Notes: generated by a model from the sequence alone, not told the origin. Positions 26,162 through 34,649 are shown, numbered from the stretch's first letter. The stretch is DNA of 64,000 bases from Curvibacter sp. CHRR-16 (GCF_018474005.1 NZ_JAHCSH010000003.1:372001-436000), one strand, 5' to 3'. Numbers and translations are program-made.

Positions 26162-28579
26162 GTGAACACTTCGGACTTTTCCTCGTCGCATTCGAATAGC
26201 GAAGAGGCTTTCCTAGCTTCCCAAAAGTTACCCTCTAAAAAGCGCGGCCTCACTTTCGAGGCCCTCTTTTTTCGCCAACTACAACAGGTCACGACGCGCA
26301 TACACGACACGGAGAACATTGAGCAAATCATGCTCGATGCCAGCGCCGATGTTTGCAAATTGCTCAACGCCGATCGCCTGACACTCTACGCTGTCAGTGA
26401 AGATGGCGTGTCGATCATTTCTAAAATCAAAACGGGTTTGAATACGAGCCGAGAGCTCAAACTGCCTATCAGTCCCCAAAGCATGGCTGGCTATGTAGCA
26501 TTCAGTCGTAAGTTGCTCAACGTAGCCGATGTGTATGACGATGAGGAGTTAAAACGCATACATCCCAGCTTGTCTTTCTTGAAAGAGGTCGATCGCCGTT
26601 CGGGCTATAGAACCAAGCAAATGCTGGTAGCACCGATTCACGAAGGCACCACCTTGTATGGTGTTCTTCAGGTCATCAACAACAAGAGCGATGAACCATT
26701 CGGTGAGATCGAAGTGGACGGAGTTAATCGCTTGTGCAAAACATTGGCCACTGCGATACGCCAGCGCCAAAAACGGGTGTCCGAAGAGACCGCACGGCGC
26801 GGGAGCAAATACGACACCTTAGTAGGTGATGGGCTACTCACTCATAACGAGTTAGAACTGTGCATCCAAGAAGCGCGCGACAGTGCAACAACGGTTGAGC
26901 AACTGCTGCTTGATCGCTTTGGCATCAAGTTGCATGCTATTGGCATATCGCTCTCACGCTTTTTCCAAGTTCCCTACGAGTCGTTCAGTGCGAGTCGGAT
27001 CCGTGCAGAAGTGTTGCATGGTGCGCTCAAGCGCGAATTCGTGGAAGAACAAGGCTGGATTCCCTTGGAGGAGTCGCCAGATGGTTTGATCATCATGTGC
27101 ACCGACCCCGAGGCTGTGCGCGCAGCACGCATGGTACCGCAGGTCTTTTCCCGGGTCAGTAAATTTGTCTACCATGTAACCACTGAGACAGAGTTTTTGC
27201 AGACCTTGGATCAGTTGTTTGGTGCCAGTGCAACCACAGGCTCCATTGACAAAATGCTGGCCGACATGGACACGGCTCCACTGGGGGATGACGTCAATGA
27301 TGAGGCGTTGGCTTCTGCCGCACAAGACAACGAATTGGTCAAACTCGTGAACCGCATCATCGTAGATGCATACAACCAAAAAGCATCCGATATCCATATC
27401 GAACCCATGCCGGGCAAGTTGAAAACTGGCATCCGCTTTCGCATCGACGGTACTCTATTCCCGTACATTGAAGTTCCCTCTCATCTACGCCAAGCCATGG
27501 TTACACGGCTCAAAATCATGTGTGACTTGGATATTTCTGAGCGTCGTAAGCCCCAGGACGGCAAGATCAAGGTCAAGAAATATGGACCGTTGGACATCGA
27601 GTTGCGCGTAGCAACAATTCCCTCGGCAGGCGGATTGGAAGACGTGGTGATGCGGATTTTGGCTGCTGGTGAGCCCATTCCGTTGGAAAAGCTGGGCTTA
27701 ACTCCTGTCAATAAGCAGCGCTTAGAGGCTACGGTGAGCAAGCCATATGGTTTGTTTTATGTGTGCGGCCCAACGGGTTCTGGTAAGACCACCACGCTGC
27801 ACTCGATACTCAAATTTTTGAATACACCAGAAACCAAGATATGGACGGCAGAGGATCCGGTGGAAATTACCCAAAAGGGTTTGCGGCAGGTTCAAATTAA
27901 TAAAAAAGCGGGCATCGATTTCGCTTTGGTCATGCGCGCTTTTTTGCGTGCTGACCCGGACATCATTATGGTGGGTGAATCCCGCGACAAAGAAACTGTG
28001 TCGATGGGCGTGGAGGCATCGCTGACTGGCCACTTGGTCTTTTCCACCTTGCACACCAACTCCGCACCAGAATCCATTACCCGCCTCATGGACATGGGGA
28101 TGGATCCGTTTAACTTTGCCGATGCACTTCTAGGAATCTTGGCCCAGCGCTTGGCCAAGCGTTTGTGCGACTGCAAACAAGCCTACGTGCCCGATGCCGC
28201 AGAGCTACGTCTGTTTGCCATGGAATACAGCGAAGAATTGCGCCATTCGGCTGCTTGGCAGCGCGATGCAGGAGGTGAAATGCAAAAACTGCTCGAAACC
28301 TGGACGGATAGCTACGGCCAAGACGGGCATTTGCATTTCTACCGTGCAGTAGGATGCGACAAGTGCAACCACACCGGCTACAAAGGCCGCGTTGGCTTGC
28401 ACGAATTATTGGTAGCAGACGATGCAGTCAAAAAACTCATTCAAGAGCGCGCCCGTGTAGCAGAACTTTTTGCCGCTTCTGTAGAGGGCGGAATGCGCAC
28501 GCTCAAGATGGATGGCATGGAAAAAGTAATGATGGGGCTGACGGATTTGAAAATGGTTCGGCAGGTGTGTATTAAGTGA
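26162..28579 (+). CDS. GAF-domain PilB/GspE-type secretion/pilus assembly ATPase
   Basis: 805-residue hexameric-type ATPase of the type II secretion/type IV pilus extension family. An N-terminal GAF domain (~45-198, ICKLLNADRLTLYAVSEDG-like start, MLVAPIHEGTTLYGVLQVIN) replaces the usual first region; residues ~220-345 resemble the GSPII_E N-domain; the catalytic core is ~385-800. Walker A is GPTGSGKT (536-543); the Walker B region is ADPDIIMVGESRD (597-609); the Asp box has EDPVE; zinc-type Cys pairs are Cys669/Cys671 and Cys732/Cys735. GTG start. It is the last gene of the kinase-phosphatase-FHA operon and lies just upstream of pilA. Whether it drives this pilus or another machine is not shown. 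Confidence 0.9.
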   Translation: MNTSDFSSSHSNSEEAFLASQKLPSKKRGLTFEALFFRQLQQVTTRIHDTENIEQIMLDASADVCKLLNADRLTLYAVSEDGVSIISKIKTGLNTSRELKLPISPQSMAGYVAFSRKLLNVADVYDDEELKRIHPSLSFLKEVDRRSGYRTKQMLVAPIHEGTTLYGVLQVINNKSDEPFGEIEVDGVNRLCKTLATAIRQRQKRVSEETARRGSKYDTLVGDGLLTHNELELCIQEARDSATTVEQLLLDRFGIKLHAIGISLSRFFQVPYESFSASRIRAEVLHGALKREFVEEQGWIPLEESPDGLIIMCTDPEAVRAARMVPQVFSRVSKFVYHVTTETEFLQTLDQLFGASATTGSIDKMLADMDTAPLGDDVNDEALASAAQDNELVKLVNRIIVDAYNQKASDIHIEPMPGKLKTGIRFRIDGTLFPYIEVPSHLRQAMVTRLKIMCDLDISERRKPQDGKIKVKKYGPLDIELRVATIPSAGGLEDVVMRILAAGEPIPLEKLGLTPVNKQRLEATVSKPYGLFYVCGPTGSGKTTTLHSILKFLNTPETKIWTAEDPVEITQKGLRQVQINKKAGIDFALVMRAFLRADPDIIMVGESRDKETVSMGVEASLTGHLVFSTLHTNSAPESITRLMDMGMDPFNFADALLGILAQRLAKRLCDCKQAYVPDAAELRLFAMEYSEELRHSAAWQRDAGGEMQKLLETWTDSYGQDGHLHFYRAVGCDKCNHTGYKGRVGLHELLVADDAVKKLIQERARVAELFAASVEGGMRTLKMDGMEKVMMGLTDLKMVRQVCIK

Positions 28580-28675
28580 CAAATTTGCGTGTTGAGACTG
28601 GCAGCAATGACAAAAATGGGCGCAGAAATAGGCGTTGCGTAGTTTTTTGCAACAGATCAAGGCCAAAACTGTAGC

Positions 28676-28691
28676 TGGCACAAAGTCTGCA
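28676..28691 (+). promoter_or_regulatory. Sigma-54 (-24/-12) promoter of pilA
   Basis: TGGCAC-AAAGT-CTGCA: the GG at 28677-28678 and GC at 28689-28690 have the exact spacing of the TGGCAC-N5-TTGCA consensus, with one mismatch in the -12 element. Transcription would start near 28702, leaving a 30-base leader with GGAG 6 bases before the pilA ATG. Type IV pilin genes in Pseudomonas and relatives are RpoN/PilR dependent, which supports this reading. Confidence 0.72.
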
Positions 28692-28731
28692 TAGAATGAA
28701 ACCTTCCTTCACTACGTCTTTGGAGTATCAA

Positions 28732-29151
28732 ATGAAACGTACCGTCCAACAGGGTTTCACCCTGATCGAATTGATGATCGTGGTTGCGATCATCGGCATC
28801 TTGGCTGCTGTGGCACTGCCTGCCTACCAAGACTACACCAACCGTGCAAAAGCTTCAGAAGTCATTTTGGCTGCTAGTGGCGCACGCACCTGCGTGACTG
28901 AAAGTGTATCTTCCAACGGTTTTGTATCACTTAATTCCTGCGCGAGCAGCTTCACATCTAATGCCCGCACCTTGGCAATGAATATTGTCAGTAATACGGG
29001 GGTTATTACGGTAACAGGTGCTATCGCCAATAGCACAAGTACTAGCGATTTCGTTGTGACACTAGCACCTGTATCTGCCGATACAAATAATATTAAGTCG
29101 TGGACGTGCACAACAAGTGTTACAAAATGGGCACCAGCATCTTGCCGCTAA
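28732..29151 (+). CDS. pilA: Type IV major pilin (PilA-like)
   Basis: 139-residue prepilin with a short leader MKRTVQQG cleaved before Phe9, then the N-methylated hydrophobic helix [20 protein letters not shown], with Glu at mature position 5 (needed for assembly). The globular domain is Ser/Thr/Asn rich and has four Cys: Cys54, Cys70, Cys126 and Cys138, the last pair forming the classic C-terminal disulphide loop. Ser/Thr richness gives many possible O-glycosylation sites. ATG 28732 has GGAG 6 bases upstream. It has its own sigma-54 promoter and an intrinsic terminator, so it is transcribed separately from the ATPase operon. Confidence 0.93.
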   Translation: MKRTVQQGFTLIELMIVVAIIGILAAVALPAYQDYTNRAKASEVILAASGARTCVTESVSSNGFVSLNSCASSFTSNARTLAMNIVSNTGVITVTGAIANSTSTSDFVVTLAPVSADTNNIKSWTCTTSVTKWAPASCR

Positions 29152-29166
29152 GATAAATAACCCAAC

Positions 29167-29194
29167 AAAAGGAGGCGAGGCCTCCTTTTTTTTT
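29167..29194 (+). terminator. Rho-independent terminator of pilA
   Basis: GGAGGC (29171-29176) and GCCTCC (29180-29185) pair across a GAG loop, flanked by AAAA before and a run of nine T after. It lies directly before the glycosylation ligase start, so that gene needs read-through or its own promoter. Confidence 0.92.
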
Positions 29195-29198
29195 GTCT

Positions 29199-30833
29199 AT
29201 GCCGTATATATTTTCTTTATTGTTAAGCATTACTTGGTTCATTCCAAATCATAGTCGGCCATGGACTTCATTCCATGCAGAATGGTGGAGTGCTGTGGTG
29301 TGTATTGTATGGGTGTTGTATAGGCTCACTAAAGGAATGTTCCTGCGGCGTGTGAACTTAATATTTATTTTTCCCGCTTTTTTGATAATATTGCATCAGC
29401 TATACCAGTATCTCTTTTCCCCAGAAAGATTTTCAACTCTCTTTTTTTTGTATGCACTAGGTTTCTTTTGCGCAATCTATGTGGGCGCATGCCAGACAGA
29501 AGATGGTTCCGATGATATTGACTTTTGGGGCAGATCTTTTTCATTTGCGAGTGCAGTTTCATGCATTATTCAGATTGTGCAAATGACAAGATTTAATGGT
29601 GCAATAGATTCGATGTGGATTAATTCGGTGCAGCCTGGAACAGTACGCTATGATGGAAATTTGGCACAAGCGAATAACTTGGCAACGTTGCATGCAATGG
29701 CAATTGTGTATTCCTTTGTTCATTTAAAAAAAACATTTTCATTTTCATTTCTGTTAATCGTTCTTTCATCACTTGGTCTTGGATTAACAGGTTCAAGGGC
29801 AGGGATGCTTTCAATTTTGGTTGCTGGCGCTCTTGTGAATTTAAATTCGGAATATAGAAAAAATAAATTAATAGCGCATCAGCTGTTGTTGGTAATATTA
29901 ATTGTTGGATCAAGCTTTTTGCCTTCCCTGTTTTTGCAAGAGAACTCAATGCCCACGACACGAATCGTATCTGGTGCAGTAAGTGATCGAATTGAGATAT
30001 GGAGCAGGGCGATAGAGGCAATAAGGTTAAAGTGGATAGTAGGTTATGGCTGGGATGGAGCGGTTGCAGCACTCTTTCATACAGCGCAGTCAAAACATTA
30101 TTTGCAGTTATTTGGTTCGGCGCATAATATTTTTCTTGATATGTTTATTTATACTGGGGTTTTGTTTGGGGGGGGTGTTATATTTATTTTCTTGATGTCT
30201 TTTTTTGTTTGCTTGAGGAGTGGTCTGAAAAATGGAGGAGGTGTAGTATTTTTGTTAATTATTCCACTCTTTATACATTCTCAGTTTGAGTTCCCGTTGC
30301 ATTATTTGTACTTTTTAATTCCATTTGGGTTTTTTCTGGGAAAGCTTTCGAGTGAGGTATCTATTGGAAAACTGTCTGCACAGAATTTTTACATTGGAAC
30401 AATTCTGTGCATGTTGCTTGCTGCTGCATTGATAATTGGATATGATTATTTGAAGATTGAAAATTCATATTTTTATCTGCGATTGCGCAACGCTGAGCGC
30501 GCTATCGTTTTTGAACGCAGTGAGATGCACCCTGATTTGATTGTATTGAAAGGTTATGAGAGATTTTTTGATGCTAACGACATTGATGTCTCTCAGACGA
30601 TTTTGATGGATTCTGATTATTTGGATGACAATCTGGTATTGAGGTATCCTAGTCAAAAGTTAATGTTTGCGCTAATAAAAAAACATGCCCTACTAGGCGA
30701 TTTGATTTTGGCAAAAAAATGGATGATTTTTTATTGTAGTAGTTATGAGAGTAGTGTGAAGGATGCCAAATTTCTTTGGGATAGTGAGGCATTAGCGGCA
30801 AAGAGTGGTCTTTTGTGGAATTGTGACAATTAA
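29199..30833 (+). CDS. PglL/PilO-type O-oligosaccharyltransferase (Wzy_C family), probable pilin glycosylation ligase
   Basis: Polytopic membrane protein of about 544 residues with some ten to twelve hydrophobic segments. The central block GLGLTGSRAGMLSILVAG and the later periplasmic part with GAVSDRIEIWSRAIEAI, GYGWDG and SAHNIFLDMFIYTGVLFG match the Wzy_C ligase domain. HSQFEFPLHYLYFLIPFG and the C-terminal soluble tail resemble the Wzy_C_2/PglL extension, which points to protein rather than lipid A transfer. It directly follows pilA, as pilO/tfpO does in Pseudomonas, so pilin is the likely acceptor. AT-rich, with codons unlike its neighbours. The start (ATG 29199, alternative TTG 29193) has no clear ribosome site. 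Confidence 0.8.
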   Translation: MPYIFSLLLSITWFIPNHSRPWTSFHAEWWSAVVCIVWVLYRLTKGMFLRRVNLIFIFPAFLIILHQLYQYLFSPERFSTLFFLYALGFFCAIYVGACQTEDGSDDIDFWGRSFSFASAVSCIIQIVQMTRFNGAIDSMWINSVQPGTVRYDGNLAQANNLATLHAMAIVYSFVHLKKTFSFSFLLIVLSSLGLGLTGSRAGMLSILVAGALVNLNSEYRKNKLIAHQLLLVILIVGSSFLPSLFLQENSMPTTRIVSGAVSDRIEIWSRAIEAIRLKWIVGYGWDGAVAALFHTAQSKHYLQLFGSAHNIFLDMFIYTGVLFGGGVIFIFLMSFFVCLRSGLKNGGGVVFLLIIPLFIHSQFEFPLHYLYFLIPFGFFLGKLSSEVSIGKLSAQNFYIGTILCMLLAAALIIGYDYLKIENSYFYLRLRNAERAIVFERSEMHPDLIVLKGYERFFDANDIDVSQTILMDSDYLDDNLVLRYPSQKLMFALIKKHALLGDLILAKKWMIFYCSSYESSVKDAKFLWDSEALAAKSGLLWNCDN

Positions 30834-30856
30834 TTCTGAGTAATGTTATTTCATTT

Positions 30857-30874
30857 CACAATGCTTGCATTGTG
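30857..30874. terminator. Hairpin between convergent genes, possible bidirectional terminator
   Basis: CACAATGC and GCATTGTG form a perfect 8-bp stem around TT, centred in the 60-bp gap between two convergent genes. There is no adjacent T run on either strand, so termination is only suggested by position. Confidence 0.4.
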
Positions 30875-30893
30875 GCGAATTGGTCTTGCTATT

Positions 30894-32354
30894 TCAATCC
30901 TTCTTTTTTAGAAAAATGTAATGCCTGTCAATTAGGATTGGGTCCCATTTTTCAACTTCAAATTTTTTTAGTTTTGCATTGGTGATGAAAACTTCTTTTT
31001 CCATAAGTATAAATTTAACATCATAGCGCTCCACAAATTCGTCTAACAGGGTGCTATTATTTAGTAGTGCTTGGTTAAACTCGGCGTAGTCAAAGCCATA
31101 CGAGTCTACGCGACAATCAATGGAAGGCTTTAGTTTGGGGTAGGCTGTATAAACAAGCTCGCAGCCTGAAGAAATAGTGGTCAGGACGTTGCCTTTAACT
31201 TCTGGTGATAATAGTGTTTTTGTTAATTCATCGCTGTATTTTCCATAGGCGGGAGTCGTTGGGTTAGTGCCAAGCATATTTCCGTTAAAAATAAATAGAA
31301 TAAATAGTAAAAATCCTAGCGCAGGATAAATGTATTTTTCAGTTATCCCTTTTATGAAAGGGGGCTGGGGTGTTGTTTTTGACAGAATTATTGGTATTAT
31401 TGTTGATAGGTAGACGGGGAAGCGTATTGCCTTGATGGCTAAGAAGCTGAAGAATGCCAAAAGAAACCAGTATTCTGCGAGCATTTTTTTTCTATTAACT
31501 AATGCAAATATCCATGTGATGGTTAGTATCAGTAAGAGGTAGTACCAAAAAAAGCTATCTCGCCATCTCGTAGATAATGTTGGCATCCATTCTGTCACTC
31601 TATTTGCAAGGCGTGCGTCCGATGAGAATGACAGGGCAAATGTGTAAGCTTCAATGCCAAATGGATTTATCAGGCAACTTAAGAGTACAACAAAGAAGGC
31701 GAGCGTGGGAAATGTTATTTCTTTGAAGATGCTAGATGATCGATGTAGTTTCAATAATTCGGAAAATAGATAAATCCCTGCAATTATTGGTGCCAAAATA
31801 AAAGACCCGTGAATGTTTGTCCAGAGCGTTGAAAGTATGGCGATTGGAAAAAGAGATGAAATAGTTCTTTTTGAATATGCGTTTGCCATTCTTTCGATAA
31901 AAAAAGCCAGAAAAATTGTTGAAAATATTTCTGGTCTAATGGTGTGGCGATAATTTTCGAGTGTGATGCCGATAAGTGAAAGAATCAAAGCTGGAGATTT
32001 TTCAACTTGCATTCTGCGTAGCAGAGAATATATGGCGCAGAAAAGAACTATGCCAAATGCTGTTGCAATGAATGGGAGATTATTTTCTCCAAAAAATTTT
32101 ATAAAAAAGTAGAATATTATAGAGGCGAGCCATTCATGAGCATTGAATTTTTCTGTTCTGATTTCTGTGAAGGGGAAACGTAAGTCAGGTGGAATTGATT
32201 TTTCGTTAATTATTATTTCACCGATCTTTGCCTGAAGCCAAAAGTCAACGCCGGCAATTTGAACTGTGGATATGTATATAACCGTCACTAAACATATCGT
32301 TAATAAAAAAAATTCAGCTTGTCGTGAATTGTGTTTGCTATTTAATTTTTTCAT
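30894..32354 (-). CDS. Polytopic membrane protein, probable GT-C-type glycosyltransferase
   Basis: 486 residues, about ten hydrophobic segments and a soluble C-terminal domain of ~110 residues (KGNVLTTISSGCELVYTAYP onward). The first periplasmic loop has DFWLQAKIGEIIINEKSIPP then FNAHEWLASIIFYF, the layout (Asp early in loop 1, later HEW) seen in many GT-C enzymes that use polyprenyl-linked sugars. I cannot assign it to a named family. It is convergent with the pilin ligase gene and in the same AT-rich segment, so a role in building or modifying the pilin glycan is plausible; a TfpW-like direct pilin glycosyltransferase is an alternative. The start at 32354 lacks a good ribosome site. Confidence 0.6.
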   Translation of the reverse strand: MKKLNSKHNSRQAEFFLLTICLVTVIYISTVQIAGVDFWLQAKIGEIIINEKSIPPDLRFPFTEIRTEKFNAHEWLASIIFYFFIKFFGENNLPFIATAFGIVLFCAIYSLLRRMQVEKSPALILSLIGITLENYRHTIRPEIFSTIFLAFFIERMANAYSKRTISSLFPIAILSTLWTNIHGSFILAPIIAGIYLFSELLKLHRSSSIFKEITFPTLAFFVVLLSCLINPFGIEAYTFALSFSSDARLANRVTEWMPTLSTRWRDSFFWYYLLLILTITWIFALVNRKKMLAEYWFLLAFFSFLAIKAIRFPVYLSTIIPIILSKTTPQPPFIKGITEKYIYPALGFLLFILFIFNGNMLGTNPTTPAYGKYSDELTKTLLSPEVKGNVLTTISSGCELVYTAYPKLKPSIDCRVDSYGFDYAEFNQALLNNSTLLDEFVERYDVKFILMEKEVFITNAKLKKFEVEKWDPILIDRHYIFLKKKD

Positions 32355-32386
32355 TTTGCTATTTTATAAAATTAGGAGTTTTTGCA

Positions 32387-33907
32387 ATGGATAGGAGTAT
32401 TATCTTATTCTTAATTTTATTCTGCCTTTCCGGATTAGATGCATATTCCATGCCCAGTGATTTCTCAGACGGCCTCGGTCTCTCTCCCGCCGCCGAACGC
32501 CGCATAGGCGATCAAATGGCGCGGTCTTTGTACCGCGATCTGGACTATCTGGATGATCCGATAGTGCAAGACTACGTCAACAGCATCATGGCGCCGCTGC
32601 TGGCTGCAGCGCGCGCGCGCGGTGAGATCCAACCCGAGATGGATGATGCCTATGCGTGGCATGTGCTGCTGGGAAAGAACAAAACCGTGAATGCGTTTGC
32701 CACGCCGGGCGGGTACTTTGGTTTGGAGTTGGGTTTACTGGCGGTGACAGTCAGTCGCGACGAACTGGCCGCTGTGCTGGCCCATGAACTCAGCCACGTC
32801 ACCCAGCGCCACCTCGCACGCATGATGGCGCAGCAAGAGCAGCAAACTCCATGGCTGATAGGCGCCATGATTTTGGGCATTCTGGCTGCGGCCAAGGACG
32901 GTCAGAGCGGCAGTGCAGTGGTCGTGGGCGGCAGTGCCGCTGCAGCCCAAAGTCAGCTCAATTTCTCGCGTGATATGGAGCGTGAGGCTGACCGCATCGG
33001 TTTTGGCGTGGCCACCCAAGCGGGTTATGACCCAGAGGGCTTTGTGACCATGTTCGACAAGCTCTACAACGCCAATCGCCTCAACGACAGCGGCAACTTT
33101 CCTTACCTGCGCACCCACCCTTTGAGCACCGAGCGCATGGCCGACATGCAAGGGCGCTTGGGTGTGAAAGCCACGGCCACCAGCAAAACCAATGCGGCAG
33201 CAAGCGAAGACCCTATGTTGGAGCACACCTTGATGGCCGCGCGAGCCAAGGCCCTGTCCAGCAGCGGGGTGGATGCGCAGCAGCTTTTGGTGGCGCAAGC
33301 CAATATGAAAGCGACAACCAACAACACTAGTCAAGCAGCGGCAACGGCCTATGCCGCAGCGATGGGGGCTATGCAACTGCGCGATTGGCCCACAGCGCAG
33401 AAGCAATTGCTTCAGCTACAAAGCCTGGTGGCAGGTAAACCTCTGAGCCAGCGCCAATGGCGTTATCTGCAAGCGGAGTATTTGCTGGCAACGAACCAAG
33501 CGGCAGCAGCGTGGGACTTGCTTATGCTCGATGCCAACCACCGTGCCGGTATGTGGCTGCGCGGGCAAGCTGCCTTGGCCCTGCAGAACCAAGCACAGTT
33601 GCGCCAATGTCTGATCGAGCGCCGTAGCTGGTTGGTGGAGCATCCCAGTGACGCGCTGATGTGGCAGCAGCAAAGCAACATGGCAGTAGCCACTGGCTGG
33701 ACTTTGGGGGCCATGCGGGCCGCAGCCGAGAGCAAGGCTGCAGAAATGGATATTGCGCAAGCCTTAGAACGCATGCGTGCAGCGCAAGCATGGGGAGCAA
33801 AGAATCCAGCCACTTCAGGCGATGATCAGATAGAGCTCAGCATCATCGACAGCCGGGTGCGGCAGTTGCAAAGCCAACTCAAAGACCTGCAAAGCAGCAA
33901 GATGTAA
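32387..33907 (+). CDS. M48-family periplasmic metalloprotease/chaperone with TPR region (BepA-like)
   Basis: 506 residues. A signal peptide (residues 1-~22) precedes an M48 zinc-protease domain: HELSH at 133-137 gives two His ligands, and Glu198 in MEREADRIG is the third. The long C-terminal part (~300-506) is helical and Ala/Gln rich, consistent with TPR repeats. E. coli BepA (487 residues) has this layout and acts on outer-membrane protein assembly, including LptD. ATG 32387 has AGGAG 8 bases upstream. The first ~70 bases of the gene are AT-rich like the preceding genes; composition then changes abruptly to that of the rest of the window. Confidence 0.88.
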   Translation: MDRSIILFLILFCLSGLDAYSMPSDFSDGLGLSPAAERRIGDQMARSLYRDLDYLDDPIVQDYVNSIMAPLLAAARARGEIQPEMDDAYAWHVLLGKNKTVNAFATPGGYFGLELGLLAVTVSRDELAAVLAHELSHVTQRHLARMMAQQEQQTPWLIGAMILGILAAAKDGQSGSAVVVGGSAAAAQSQLNFSRDMEREADRIGFGVATQAGYDPEGFVTMFDKLYNANRLNDSGNFPYLRTHPLSTERMADMQGRLGVKATATSKTNAAASEDPMLEHTLMAARAKALSSSGVDAQQLLVAQANMKATTNNTSQAAATAYAAAMGAMQLRDWPTAQKQLLQLQSLVAGKPLSQRQWRYLQAEYLLATNQAAAAWDLLMLDANHRAGMWLRGQAALALQNQAQLRQCLIERRSWLVEHPSDALMWQQQSNMAVATGWTLGAMRAAAESKAAEMDIAQALERMRAAQAWGAKNPATSGDDQIELSIIDSRVRQLQSQLKDLQSSKM

Positions 33908-33928
33908 AAAGGGGAGCATATGCTCCCC
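33906..33928 (-). terminator. Palindromic terminator of terC
   Basis: GGGGAGCATATGCTCCCC (33911-33928) is a perfect 18-base palindrome. Read on the minus strand it is followed by TTTTT, so it terminates the terC transcript; it also lies 3 bases after the BepA-like gene and may act in both directions. Confidence 0.75.
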
Positions 33929-33950
33929 ACCAATGCCTATATGCAGGTGT

Positions 33951-34649
33951 TTAGGCTTGCTGCTGGTTGCGTTTTTTGTGCCACCAACCAGCTGCCAATA
34001 CGCCAATGATGACAACACCTTCCACCGCCCAGCGTGCCATGATCTGGCCCTCAGTGGATTGCTTTGGGGTGCCAAAGAAATCTTTCAACCAAGGCTCCGC
34101 CACAATCATCTTGGCAGCAGTGAAGGCCAGCACCGCTGCGCCAACTTGGATGATGACGGGGTAGCGTTGCACCAGCTTGAGCACCACATTACTGCCAAAC
34201 ACCATAATGGGCACGCTCAGCAGCAAGCCCACAATCACCAGCGCAAAGTCGCCATGGGCGGCACCTGCAACCCCCAGCACATTGTCAATACCCATGAGTG
34301 CATCGGCCACTACGATGGTGCGCATAGCGCCCCAGAAGGTGGTTGCACCGGTTTCACCATGCTCCTCCTCGCCATTGTCGTGTAGCAGCTTGTAGGCTAT
34401 CCATACCAAACCCATACCGCCCACCAGCATCAGACCGGGTATGTGCAGCAGCCACACCACACCCAAGGTCATGGCTGCACGCACGACAATAGCGCCCACA
34501 GTTCCCCATGCAATCGCTTTGGTACGCAGGTGGCTTGGGAGGTTGCGGGCGGCAAGGGCAATGACAATTGCGTTGTCGCCTGCCAGCACCAAGTCAATCA
34601 GCACAATAGCCAGCAGAGCCGACCACCATGCGGGTGTCAGAAATTCCAT
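33951..34649 (-). CDS. TerC-family membrane protein (YjbE-like)
   Basis: 232-residue protein with about seven transmembrane helices. The TerC signatures are clear: LIDLVLAGDNAIVIALAARNLP in helix 1-2 and the pseudo-repeat VVADALMGIDNVLGVAGAAHG in the second half, each with the conserved Asp-Asn pair expected to bind a metal. Studied TerC-family members export manganese and help metallate secreted enzymes. The usual yybP-ykoY manganese riboswitch is not visible in the short upstream region. Confidence 0.88.
   Translation of the reverse strand: MEFLTPAWWSALLAIVLIDLVLAGDNAIVIALAARNLPSHLRTKAIAWGTVGAIVVRAAMTLGVVWLLHIPGLMLVGGMGLVWIAYKLLHDNGEEEHGETGATTFWGAMRTIVVADALMGIDNVLGVAGAAHGDFALVIVGLLLSVPIMVFGSNVVLKLVQRYPVIIQVGAAVLAFTAAKMIVAEPWLKDFFGTPKQSTEGQIMARWAVEGVVIIGVLAAGWWHKKRNQQQA

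Noticed and set aside
22035-28579. Type VI secretion locus suggested by the kinase, PP2C and FHA genes
   Set aside because: No tss genes (VipA/B, Hcp, VgrG, ClpV, TssJKLM) occur in the window; the neighbour is a pilus/type II-type ATPase instead.
28634-28653. GTTGC...GCAAC hairpin with a T run as terminator of the ATPase operon
   Set aside because: The T run lies in the loop, not after the stem, so it does not have the form of an intrinsic terminator.
29190-32455. Genomic island or insertion sequence in the AT-rich segment
   Set aside because: No transposase, integrase, tRNA target or flanking direct repeats were found; allelic exchange is a simpler reading.
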